Part shown: positions 1-11,190 of the stretch, piece by piece | How the letters are laid out: every line of letters starts with the position of its first letter | How positions within the stretch are numbered: position 1 is the stretch's first letter | Source: Amphibalanus amphitrite | Lineage: Eukaryota; Arthropoda; Thecostraca; Balanomorpha; Balanidae | NCBI RefSeq assembly: GCF_019059575.1 | Contig: NW_024881784.1 | Span: forward strand, 434,001-498,000 | Length of the DNA stretch: 64,000 nucleotides | Direction: 5' to 3' | Notes under the pieces: generated by a model | What the model was told of the DNA's origin: nothing | The model's input: only the letters and a program-made list of their open reading frames with translations | The model's database searches: none | Position numbers and translations under genes: made by a program

Positions 1-800
1 CCACCCGATCGGCCCGTCTCGCCGGCCCCCCACTTTACGGCGTCTTAAATCGATAGCTTATTACTGGCCATGATTAGCGTCACTTTGAGCTAAACTTGGG
101 GAATCTTTCTCGCAAAGTTGCCTGGTTATCGGCGTCGGAGCGCGAGTGACGGCTCCATTATAAGCACCGGCTAATCACGCACAATTATCATGGCTAGCCT
201 GACGGACACTGTACGGTGGACGGCCCTACAACGAGTGGCCGATGAGCAGTGCCCGGAAGGTAGTTGTGACATCCAGGCAGTCCGGAATGGGAGGGATACA
301 TGTACTTCCCGCAGCCAATGGAGATGCCATGGGAGGAGAGAGAGGAGGACACGCGGCCATTAGAAGAGCGACCGATCATGGTCGGCATTGGCAGTCTCAG
401 AACTACTTCTAAATATAAGGGCCACAGCCACCCATCCATACCTACCAACAGATGACATACGGACAGGCAACGCAGGCTGACTGTCAGGGCTGCGCAAATG
501 AGATATCCCACGGACGAACTAACTAACAAGAGGAACAAACAGCGCTATCATATACGGAAATGGAATCATTAGTCACCAGAATAGTGAGTGAGCTAATCAA
601 TTGGTCAACACTTCGTGCCGAGCGGGCATTAACGAGTCTGAGCCAGCTAAAGCCCAGCATTAAAATAAACTGCAGCACCTTCGAGAAATCACTGAGCGTA
701 GTGCCAGCACAGTGGCTGCACTAAGCACTGACCATGAGGGGTAGCACGCAATGCAGCGCGTCAAGCCGTCACGGAAACAGTGCACCGCTCGGGCCGCACG
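1..800. other. Non-coding left edge, no gene seen
   Basis: Mixed-composition DNA. No open frame shows protein-like composition or a recognisable domain, and I see no repeat structure. The frames present are short and lack plausible initiation context. Confidence 0.5.
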
Positions 801-2370
801 GCTCAACACGGCCCAAGTGACTATCCTGCTCGGCATCGCATCGGCATCGCATCGACATCGCCATTGGCAGCAGTGTTTCACAAAGGCCAGGCAGACGAAG
901 TGTCAGCTCCTCCATGTCCCTGGTAACAGTCTATCGCCGCATCATCGGCCGGCTCCGTTCGATCTCTGTCGGGTGGCTGGGCCGGTCGAGGTCAGCCGGG
1001 GTCAGCCCGTCGGCCGCAGGTCACCACATCAAACGGCGCCGGCCGTCGCGCTCCGAGCGCCGGCCGCAGTCGACCGCGGCTAAATGTTTAATTAGCAGGT
1101 GCCGGCAGCAGCAGGCGCGCTTGGACGGCTGAGCGGGCGCGCCGGCTCGCTGGCCGCCGCTCGATTCATCGCGTCGAGCGGTGCAATATCTCTGACTGGT
1201 GGGCCCACGGGATCGGCCGTCACGACCCGATGGCCGCCGGCAAACTGAGCTGCATAATTTACCCGTCTCCATTAAACAGCACCGTATAACTACATAAACG
1301 CTGCCATTTTTAAGCGACTGTTCCAGCTGGATATTCCAGAAACACTTTATCGTATGCTAGACACCGAGATGGTCTCTAAGGCTTTCAGGTTCGGAGCCAT
1401 TTTACGAGTTGGCCTAAGGGCCTCACTTAGGGCTGAGCGACCTCCGCCGTCCAGGACGGGGCGACGCGCGCAGCTGGGACTGGTGGCAGCGACTCGAGCG
1501 AACTGACGTGAGTTCACTCGTCAGTTCACCCAGGAGAGGCCGCCACGGCGGCGCCCTCCCCGCCAGGAGTGTCATAGCGTCAGGGCTGTCCATTTCCCAA
1601 TGACCTACCCGACAGCAGTTCCATCCGACCAGCCCAGATGCCGCCAATATACCTGCCAGGAGAGGTCACTGGCCATTCCGTCCCTCCCGATACTGACCAG
1701 CCGACCCTGCCCTGTTCCCAGCAGGCGGTCCCCGGTCGCGGTCCCGCCGGCCCGGCCGGGGACCTGCCGTGCTGACGGCGCTCCCAGCAGGCCGGCCGGG
1801 TGGGGCTGTGCCACCATCGACTCCGACGCCATCAGCCTCCCGTTGATCCCCTCGGATCCGGCCACGTCCCTCGCCGGACCAGAAGCCGCACAGGAAAAAC
1901 AATTACGCAGATCACGATAATCGCCAGCAGATCTAAAGTAATATCAATGGGCTCTGGCATTAGCGCTGACGTGCCCGGCGCCAACAAGCAATGACACGAG
2001 ATGTATTTGTCGGTAATAACGCGCGGCGACGTCGTGCGCCGTATATCGCCGGCGGCCGGCGGCGCTGCGTGCCCGGCGGCACGCGAGCCGCCCGCTGGGG
2101 CACGCGGCGCGGATAAACGCGCCCGTATCATCACTGTGTGCCGTGTCCCGGCCAGGTAATGGGTCTCCAGTCGCACGGTGCGTGGTGCCCGCGCCGCGGC
2201 GGCCCGGCCGGCATTAGCATGCCGGTGCCGAGACAGGGCCAGGACGCGCCACCGGGTATCATTGCCGCCATATATCTGGTGGTGCGGCGCTCATGGAGCG
2301 GTGCTCGCTCAGTGCAGTCATCCATTCCGGCCGCGCCGCCGCCGCTGTTTGCCTCCGACGGCGGAGAATT
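801..2370. other. CpG-rich island, no gene recognised
   Basis: Dense GCCGGC/CCGGCC and CpG, with a short imperfect tandem of GGCATCGCATC near 833-862. Several frames of 60-115 codons are open on both strands at once, as expected when GC-rich sequence lacks stop codons, and none resembles a known protein. It could be a promoter-type CpG-rich island or an unrecognised 5' exon. Neither can be shown from the sequence. Confidence 0.45.
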
Positions 2371-3127
2371 AACTTAGAAATGCAGTAAGGCACGGCAGCC
2401 TCAATTTTGCAGCATTTTCCCAAGGTGCCGATTCATCATGCAATATTTAAGTAGTTGAGAAATTCAAGATCGTGCCCGACAAGTTGATTCGATACAGTCA
2501 GCTATTCCTCTTAAACTACCATAATTCATGGTGCTATATTTGTTCAGAGAACTTGGTGGTAATATAGTGAAATAGGAAAGCACTATCCCTTAGATAAGTC
2601 CTAAAATTGCATCTTTCGGGAAAAGCCATGATCTCAGGATTTCCTAAAAGTCATTATAGAAATCCTTTTTTTACAACATTCATAAGCGCCATGAAAGTCC
2701 AGCAGCAGAACATTGGAAGCGGCCATGTCTCATTTCTCATTTTCATTTTTTTCTTCTCATTTTCATTGTTCATGACGTTCACTGTTACGCGACACAGTTT
2801 TTGGATTGTTTTGTTCGCAACCCATTCTGCTGACTTTTTATTCTGTTACGAATTTATTGAAAAGCTCCAATGTAATACACAAAGCCATAGACAATTTTGC
2901 AATACAATACCAAGCAAGTAAAACGAGATGATCACCACAAACAGCAGATTCTACCACAAAACCAACAAAAGAAACCACGCGGCACGAACAGCTGCGCAAC
3001 TCCTTCAGCCCTCCCATAGCCTAATACTGATCAATAAGTAGCGGTTATCCGAGCTGTGGTTTTGACTGAACTACCGCCGAATTGTCCGGGCAATAATCGT
3101 ATCGAATAAGCCGGGCATCACACATCA
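2371..3127. other. AT-rich non-coding stretch
   Basis: The composition drops sharply from the preceding CpG-rich island. The longest open frame (about 2607-2921, plus strand) is low-complexity Phe/Ile/Ser-rich translation of T-rich DNA and is not called. No repeat or RNA gene was recognised. Confidence 0.5.
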
Positions 3128-3715
3128 CACACAGAGAAAAAATCACCCCAAAAAATAGGGTACTACAGAGTACCGATTCTGCACTACTATTTCGGGTATG
3201 TTTACCTTAAAAATGCAGGTAATCACATCCCAGTCGTGTCTTGCTACCACCATAATCAAGGTACCCGAATTCCATTACATCTTTTTCCTACTCTTGATTT
3301 TCCGTTCATTCGAAGACGCTTTTCAGGGTACACCGCTATTTGAGGTAACGCTACGCAATTATTACGGGTAGTAATACACTACTTTCGGGTTTTTGTACCA
3401 TGCCCCAGGTTCATTTACCTCGTATTTTGGGGTAGTGTAACCTATTATGAGCGCATAAATATGGGTCGGATAACCCAATGTGGTGTAAATGTACGCCAAT
3501 CGCTCTGCAGAGTGCCAAATCTGTACCATTTTTGCGGGTACCACGGTTCTGAGGGTTTCGTAACCAGGTGCTCGTATCCAGTGTCATCAGGTACTTGTAC
3601 ACCACGCGTCGGTTCTGCTACATTCCGCTACGCAGTTCACCGGAACAATCTGCTAAAATACGCACACCGCAGTATCCCGCGCCCCGCTGGGCTATTCAGC
3701 CATACGCGCCCTGCT

Positions 3716-3740
3716 GGGGGGGGCAGATTCTGCCCCCCCC
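3716..3740. repeat. Perfect 12-bp G-tract/C-tract hairpin
   Basis: Eight G plus CAGA (3716-3727), a single T, then TCTG plus eight C (3729-3740). It resembles the G/C-tract hairpins just inside the ends of the TTAA elements elsewhere in the window, so it may be a remnant of a related end. Confidence 0.8.
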
Positions 3741-3779
3741 TGTCTAACTTCCGAACCGATGGTCGTAGAAAGACGGGGA

Positions 3780-3814
3780 AAACGCCGGCCGGCGGACGCC
3801 GCCGGCCGGCGTTT
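3780..3814. repeat. Perfect 16-bp GC-rich inverted repeat
   Basis: Arms AAACGCCGGCCGGCGG and its exact complement flank a 3-nt ACG loop. CGCCGGCC words continue just to the right. Only the structure can be stated. Confidence 0.8.
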
Positions 3815-4947
3815 GCCGGGACGGCCGGCGATTCCAGCGATCTGTTTGGTCGAGCGCTTAGTTGGTAGGAAGCTGGTAGGCATTTTTGTAAATTGAAAAG
3901 TATGATGTTTTAAAATAATTTTCCTTTACAGAATCGCTTAAATGAATTATTCGTTGAGAATAAAGGCGTCTTGCACGACAAAATATTTGTATTTCGTGTC
4001 GCTTAGTTGCGCCATCTGTTATATACCAACGTTGGTATATTCGTTATCCTAGCAGAGGTGGGGATGGAATCGAAAAATTTTCGTTTTTTCTTGCGTCGCA
4101 AGCAATTTTAAAAAATCGTACTTGACTTTCCAAACACATGCATGTGTTGTCACATGTGACATGGTCATTTGGCTTTATTTCAGCCACACTCGTTTGCACT
4201 CACCTGGTGTCTGGTACTGTTCCTTGACGGCGTTTCTTGACATCCCAGTGCTGTTTCTTGTTGACTTGACGGCTTGGTGCCCTTGCAAAACACGATCCAC
4301 CACCACACTCGACCGGGAAAGAAAGTCGCGCAGCTCACTTGCACAATAAAACGCGTGAAACGCCATTAGCACTCGCCGTGCGGCTCCCAGCCTCACACAC
4401 ACACACCCATCACGCCGGTCACGGCGGCACAAACTGAAAGCCTGCGCGCCAAAACAGTCAAACGCGGAACGATGATTGGTGGAGAGCAACACCCTTCTGC
4501 GCATGCGCGACTTAGGTCACGCCCCCTGAGTTTCTGACAGCATCAGGTAAAATTACTAACAAAAAGGTAACTCTACCTAAAAATTAGTCAGAAAACCGCA
4601 TTTAAGTACTTATACACCCTTGTGAGTTGATGCATGTTACAGGTACCTGCTTTTCAGTGACAAGTAGTAAAAAAACATGCTGCCAGAGTAGCTCTATCAT
4701 GACCGATTCTGATTTTTCGGGTAAAGATACCACTCTGTTTGTTAATGATACCCCGAATTTGCAGGGTACTGTGAACCTTGAAGGTACATTTACTAGTATG
4801 TGTGTAAAAAGAACCATTGGTGTACGGGAACCCCAAATAAATGGTGTGTAACTATTCCTATTCAGGTTTTCATACCTGAGAAATAAGGGTACTGGTACTC
4901 CTCATATGTAAAAAAATCCCATAGAGGGGTAATTATTTTTCTGTGTG

Positions 4948-5788
4948 CAGGCGTCGAGATCAGTCCAGACCGGCCGGCGCTGGAGCTTCTCTGGAACCGG
5001 TGGACCCAGGGGACAGGCGCTTCTTCGAACAACTTGCGATGCCTGGCAGCGATTCCTCATGAATTCAAGTCCAGAAAGTTGGTTTCCGTCGCCGCCGACT
5101 GACGCAAAGGCTTTCAGTGTCGACCTTTGGCGGCCACAGGGGGCGCCCGGCGGGACAGCGACCTGATCGGCGTCCTCACCCGGCCGGCACCGAGCTCTCG
5201 GCGTGTATCACTGCTCGGTGGAACTCATCGCCCTCTCACCACCGGGGAAATAAACGCTAACAATGCTCACCTTAAAATAGCCACTTATCGGTTATCAACG
5301 TTAGAAAACTTCGTCAGTTGCCACAGTTATCAAATTGATATGCCTCCAGAAAACTTAACCTTCTCAGTTCTCATGTTAAAAGCCTCAGTGCTCTACAGCT
5401 TTCAAACTCACCATCCACATAATATGCAAATTATACCCCTTTCGACAACCCGCAAGATCGTATTGTTTTGTGACCAGGATCGGCGACATCTTAGCTATTT
5501 GGAGGTACGATTGACATTTACCTACAGAAAGCGTTAAACTCACTGGGGCGTCAGCAGGCATCTGTGACAGAGCTACAGTGTACGTTGCCGCAATTAAATC
5601 TGTAAAAGAGATATGGTGCGCACTGCCAGTGTCCTTCCGTGACAATACTGCGGTGCGCACTGTCGCCACTCAGCTCGTCTTGCGCTGAGTCGGCGCTCAT
5701 TCGACACAGTCGGGGCAGGCACGCCCAGTTCGCTGGTATTTCCATATCAACTGGCACGGAGACACGTGTCTTCGTCGGACCAGCGAAT
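4948..5788. other. No gene or repeat recognised
   Basis: The left third is GC-richer and the right part AT-richer. The open frame at 5127-5537 (plus) crosses this composition boundary and matches nothing I recognise. Confidence 0.45.
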
Positions 5789-5868
5789 GTCACAGTCGAG
5801 GAGCTAACGTCACAGCCGACGAGCTAACGTCACAACCGGCGAGCTAGCGTCACAGCCGACGAGTTAAC
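5789..5868 (+). repeat. 20-bp minisatellite, four units
   Basis: Four head-to-tail 20-bp units of consensus GTCACAGCCGACGAGCTAAC start at 5789, 5809, 5829 and 5849. A decaying partial copy follows. Each unit boundary creates a TAACGTCAC or similar word, close to a CRE half-site (CGTCA), so the array is also a regular 20-bp-phased set of possible bZIP half-sites. Confidence 0.9.
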
Positions 5869-8800
5869 GTCATAGCTGTGGTGGCATCCTGCTGCCGAGC
5901 TGACGTCAATTATCACTCCCTGACGGGCAAACTATGAACTGACAGGTGCGTGGGTATCCATCCATGTGGTGAATGACTTCACTATAGCGGCTCTAAGAGA
6001 GGGGCAGAGAGGGGCCTATGACTTTGCCGCAGCGTCTGAACTGTTGTTTTTCTCGCATAAAAAGACAAGAGAGCGACAGTTTGAAAACAATACGATTTTT
6101 ACTCCACAAAGCACAAGAACACAAATTTTCTGATTTCTCCCTGGAAAATGATAAAATTGGTAGAGTACAATTGGTAGAGTGTATGTATACTACCCGAAGC
6201 GTTAAGTGTCCAATTTTTCTTATCCAATAATGAATACTTGTGATTTGCTAGGTTTGTTACTGCAAACATCTAGTAAAACATAAATAGATAACATTGGCAT
6301 GGAAACTATTCCCCAACTTCATTATGACTTCACAATAGACGGTTAGTAATAAGTGTTGAAATTTCAAATGATACCCTATATCGTATGCAATATGTACTGA
6401 AAATTTTCAACAGTTGACTGGAAATATAAAAAATTCATGTATCTTAATGTTATACAGCTCAAAAGAGAAGTTTCTTTTTACGACGGCCGGCAATGCTCAA
6501 ACAATGTAGAAGGCAACACAACTCTGGAAAATGACCATTCTAGGGTTACACCAGGCATTTGTCGATAGATCAGAACAAAACGTTTAATTTGCGATGCTGT
6601 AAGTTCAGGAACATGATGGCTTATCATACATGAAACGTTGTGCCACTATTGTTGTAGGTTGGATAGACAGAAAGACACTCTGTTCTCGCACACAACTGAG
6701 CTTCTGACCAGCACAAAGGCTTTTACAAAACTCCCTGTAGCAGCTCTGGCATCTAGGATAGGCCGCCAAGACAGGATAACTAAACATCTATGAAAAAATG
6801 TTCATTGGAGACACGTCTGAGTACGAGCCAGTGACACCTGCCCTGAAAAGTGACACCAGCGGTGTTGTTGACTGTCTCATTGGACAGCGCTGGGTCCAGT
6901 GGTACTCACTGCTTGTGTCGACCTTCGTCTGTGCGCCCGGTGTTGTCGCCCAATTCACTTTCAACTCCTGAAAGACACAGAAAAGACAAGTTTGAAGTCC
7001 ATAACGAATGTGTCAAAAGAAGATTGTTGAAGGATATGCCGAGAGACTAAATGGCGGCCTTATGTGTTTATTTCGCAGACTTATCAAAACGGGCGTACCT
7101 ATAAGCATTACAAATAGATCCCAGATAAACATTCTAAAACAGTACCTTCCGCATCTTTCACATTTACACTTATAAATCTGCCTCCAAGAAAATGGAAGCT
7201 AGTCAACTTGCATCCCAAATTTTTGCAATAATTCAGAATAGTTGCAAATAATTTCTCACCGGCAATCCCAACCCATGGGGAGAGCTTAAAGAAACAAGCG
7301 GGAAATTTTCAAAGCACAAATGATTTTCATGGCACGAATGAAATTTTCACGCACAAATGACTGCATCGCACAGTCAACGACCGGTCACTGCCACTGCGGC
7401 AAATACCGATCAGTGGGAAAGCCTTTGATGTTTTAACTTACTTCCCACTGGGATATGTTCGAGAGGAATGTGCATATTCAAGCCCGATTCATTCGTTCAA
7501 TTATATTATTGGTTGAGGCTGGCAGATTGTCGGAAATGCCTTAGAATATTCAGTAAAGGCCTCACACTTCTTACAGCATGCAAAATCGAAAGAAAACTAA
7601 AAATACCTAGAGAAAATATCAGAGCAAAGTCACCATTGCGGTTGTCGAGAATGACTCATGATTGCACCTATCGCGGCACCCGAGTCCCTGGGTGCTCGTT
7701 ATAGCAGTGGGACCGTAAGAGGCAGACCATGTTCAAGTCATGCCGCATGCGCCAGCTGGCCGTCGGCCCAGATCGACAATTGCCTTTCGACTAGAATTGC
7801 TGCGATTGATATCACGCTTAGCAGCATTAAATGAGCAACAGCCAGCGGTGAAAATACTGGTGTGAATTATGAAATGTCGCAGGTCACTATATGGAGCTCA
7901 TCTCAGTCTAAAACTAAACAAGAGTGAATAGAAACACAGCAAAATGAAAAAAAAATCAGCTGTTTCGCTTCAGAGCTGTTTCGTTTGACTCGCGCTTCAG
8001 TGCCGTGCACACTGGTCGGATACGCCCTCACGAGAGGCCACGGGCGATTCCGGAGTTTCGGATTATTTTTTATATAGATCGATTTGAAATTGATCAAATT
8101 ATTATAATTAGGCCAAAAAAACTAATCCGGGTGACCAAAAATAACTGTAATCAGCCCCCGAAGATGGGGTATCCCAGAACTCGGAAACTGACGCGGAGCA
8201 AGATGTTTCTTGAGCCGGATATTCAGAGTCTTATTGCTGATAGACACCAAATTGAAATCCCACATATTATGCATCAAAATGTTCGTTATGAAGTTGCCGA
8301 CTGGTCAGTGCACAATTTTTGGTATACTTTTTCCCTAACTAAGATTTACTGTAGCTTTTTTATGAAGGCTCTCCTACAGTGATTCTGGAATATAACTGCA
8401 AAGTTTAGGTAAGGAAACAACAGGTAGTCCCATCTAGTTCCACTCTGATTTTTTGTGAGATGAAGCAGGATTTAAATTTACACCAGGGCAACATAAAAGC
8501 TAACTGCGCATATTTGCGCAAAATTTGCAGGAGCCGCTCTTCCTACCCAACTACCGCCCGCCCCGCCCCAGTTTCGGCTCAGCCGCCGCGCCCGGCTTAC
8601 GCTGACCTGTCTGGCCTGCACGCATCCATGCGTAGTTAGTTGACTGGTCATTAAAAACAGATGCGCTTGAGTTTATGAATTTGGTGAAAAAGCGCGTTTT
8701 ATGTATGCATTTATGTATGTATTGACATCAAAAGCCTTCCACATATTGCGTGGCGAATGGCGATTACGGCTTGCATTTAGAGAGCCTTGCTATTGACAAC

Positions 8801-8933
8801 CATCACTCGGCTGAAGAAAGTGGAAATTGAAACCTTCGTGTCGTGAATATAAGACGCTGCAAATATAGGACACCTGTCACTGACGTCGGGTTACCTTGGG
8901 CCGTCTTTTTACATTAGATCACAATTCCGGTAT
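5869..8933. other. AT-rich non-coding region, no gene recognised
   Basis: Three kilobases, mostly AT-rich. The longest frame (8005-8382 plus, 125 codons) starts at GTG and has no recognisable domain. I see no inverted-end element or tandem array. The GC content rises briefly near 8560-8600. Confidence 0.45.
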
Positions 8934-9450
8934 TTAACCCTGGCCGGACCGATTGGTTTTCTATATTGACCGGGGAGGGTTGGTACAACTCCCTCGCCGT
9001 TTCGCCTCTAATTGAGCTAGAGCCTCGCGGAAAAAAAACGAGCGAGTGTGCCGTTATAAGACGCACGATTACTAACCGATTTTAAGGTCTTAGGTCAGCC
9101 AGTGACCTCTTAGGTCAGGTAAGTGCCACAAGGCACGGGCTCGGTTTTAGGTTAATTACTTTGCCAAAAATGGTCGCACTGCCGCGATTTTGGCATCATC
9201 GTGTTTGTCTAGCTCAGGCGCGTTGAATGCTATACTTGGTGTTCGGGTGAAGTCAACTTAAGGTGTTAACCTCGGGTCAAGGTCAGGTCGGAGCCCCTCA
9301 GGTCACGAAAATGGTTAAAGGAGGTCATATCGCATATCATTCGATTCGGCAGGTCTTCCTGAGTCCAATGGTGGCTTTCCCGACTCTCTAGCTCCATCTG
9401 ATCAGGAGTTATTGACGAAAAACTTATATGGCCTTAGTGACGTCATAAAT
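8934..9450 (+). mobile_element. Degraded TTAA-type AGGTCA-rich element (left part)
   Basis: It starts TTAA-CCCTGGCC at 8934. The segment near 8994-9045 (CGTTTCGCC...GAGCTAGAGC...CGCGGAAAA...ACGAGCG) matches the start of the element at 32149. Further right, 9330-9430 matches the interior of the 52360 element (ATCATTCGAT, then AGGAGTTATTG and a run of A). AGGTCA half-sites recur at 9092, 9113 and 9277-9301. No right-hand GGGTTAA end was found, so the copy is truncated or mosaic. Confidence 0.6.
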
Positions 9451-10183
9451 GACGTCACACAAAGTCAACAATGCTAAAGTGAAGCACTGGACCTTGCACG
9501 GAGTGCATGAAACCATTCCCGGTGCCCGAATAGCAGCTCCCGATTTCCCTTGTTGACTTAAAGTGGTGCTAGATCCTGTATGATACTCAATTATGACGTC
9601 ATAACTTAACAGATTCACGTCATATATTTAGTGCTTGACATCCAAATGATAGCTTACATATGACAGAGAAGGTATGCAAAGTTTTATGAAGTTTGCTTCA
9701 CTAGTTGTGGAATAACAAGCAAAAAACTTTTGCGGAAAGGCCGCTGGCCTCTCGCTGGAGCGTTTCCGACCAGTGTGCCGTGGCGCGCTGTTCGCACAGC
9801 TCTGAGGACGGCAAGAGGGTAGACTGTCCCGGCGTACAAGGGTGTCTTGCGGCACAGTCTATAGATTCAGGTCAGAAAATACCGCTCGACGACCAGCGGC
9901 CAGTTTCTGAATAATTCCAAACGCGTGGAAGCTAACGGATATTTCTTACAGTACAGCCGACTCAAGGTGAACAAGATATAGCATCTAACTGAGAAGAAAC
10001 CAGCCCGTAGCCTTGCAAAGGCCAACCAACACAATGCATAAAAAAACATGAAAGCGGTCACCCGCAACACGCAAACAGACAGACACGACTGTGAAATAGT
10101 TTCGCTTGCCATGCTAGAACCCGAAATTGATTGTGTGCAGCTGTATTCTGCACACAATCAAATATGCAACTAAAAGCCAACCA
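9451..10183. other. No gene recognised
   Basis: AT-rich sequence with several TGACGTCA or similar palindromic words at its left edge (9439-9460, 9594-9602, the first of these partly inside the preceding relic). Open frames on both strands around 9630-9910 are short and unrecognised. Confidence 0.4.
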
Positions 10184-10328
10184 GTGCCGTCAGGGGCTGT
10201 CCGGTAAATACATTCGGTGCCGTCTGGGGCTGTCCGGTGGATGTGCCGTCTGGAGCTGTCCGGTGCCGTCTGGAGACTGGGACTGTCCGGTGGATGCGTC
10301 CGGTGCTGTCTGGTTGTCCGCTGGATGT
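10184..10328 (+). repeat. Degenerate minisatellite (GTGCCGTCTGG-GCTGTCCGGTG)
   Basis: About five imperfect copies of a unit with core GTGCCGTCTGGGGCTGTCC and variable spacers (GGTGGATG or similar). The repeats keep both strands open, which explains the long overlapping frames here. Confidence 0.85.
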
Positions 10329-10507
10329 TCCCATTGTCGTCTAGCCTGGCGAATGCCGCGCGCCGCTCCCAGCTCACGAACCGATGGGCGGCGTGCGGCT
10401 GGCGTGCCGGCCGTGCATGTGACGCGTGTCGACGGATGGCCGCCGGCCTCCGTCCCATGTCCGGCCGAGCGGCTCCGCTCACCGTCCGCTGATGAGATAC
10501 TAACTGG

Positions 10508-10622
10508 CGGACGAACAGGCAAACGGACAGACGGACGGATGGACGGTCGGACGGACGGATGGACATACACACAGACAGACAGAAAAACAGACAGACACAC
10601 GGACATACAGACAGGTAAACAG
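10508..10622 (+). repeat. ACGG/ACAG simple repeat
   Basis: Tetranucleotide-like tract drifting from ACGG/GGAC to ACAG/ACAC words. It is strongly purine-biased on the plus strand. The apparent Ser/Val/Cys-rich proteins on the minus strand here are translations of this tract. Confidence 0.9.
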
Positions 10623-11190
10623 TTATAGACGGACAGAAGGACATCCAGCCATACAGCCTGCCATACAGACAAACTGACAGACAAACAATTACTGTGCAAG
10701 ATTAACAGACGCTTAAACACATACAATACATACATGGGCAGAACGGGCGTTGTTTAACGACACAAACAACGCCCTTGCGCGAGGGACGGTTCATGAATTT
10801 CTGTCCGCAAGCAGTCCGTCGAAACAATAAGCTTACAGGATACGGCAGGCTAGCGATTCAATAGTATCAGTCACGAATTCGATCAAGGTATAAATGATGA
10901 CTTCTTGCGAGAAGATTGGACAGGCATCCGTCTTAATAACAACATTGCCTACTTGTTATTTAAAACTGAGATAAACAAAAAATGTGTTCAATTAAGCATG
11001 CTCGACGACGTAAATTTAATCATTTATATGAACCAGAACCACGCACCAAAATATGATAAGTAAACAGTTACAAAGCGTGGCGAGCTCATATGAAGAAGAT
11101 ATTAGCAATTGTGGCGGCTCATGTTTCGCGGATGCTCGACCGCGCTCGAAAGAAACGTCGAGAGACATTCAAGGTGACCGGGAGGCGAGT
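10623..11190. other. AT-rich spacer, nothing recognised
   Basis: Low-GC DNA between the ACAG tract and the next CpG-rich island. No gene, hairpin or repeat stands out. Confidence 0.45.

Larger units (their letters stand above)
3128..4947. mobile_element. Non-autonomous DNA element with CACACAG inverted ends and GGTAC-rich shoulders
   Basis: The left end begins CACACAGAGAAAAAATCACCCC at 3128. The reverse complement of the right end (to 4947) reads CACACAGAAAAATAATTACCCC, an imperfect terminal inverted repeat of about 22 bp. Both shoulders (3160-3620 and 4580-4930) are enriched in GGTAC/GTACC and GGGTA words in both orientations, while the middle is not. Subterminal motif arrays of this kind are typical transposase-binding regions, for example in hAT elements, but no target-site duplication is evident, so the superfamily is left open. 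The interior has no transposase. It holds two GC-rich perfect hairpins (3716-3740, 3780-3814) that may belong to a later insertion. Confidence 0.55.

Noticed and set aside
10114..10735. Overlapping 165-181 codon frames on both strands
   Set aside because: Produced by the GTGCCGTCTGG minisatellite and the ACGG/ACAG simple repeat.
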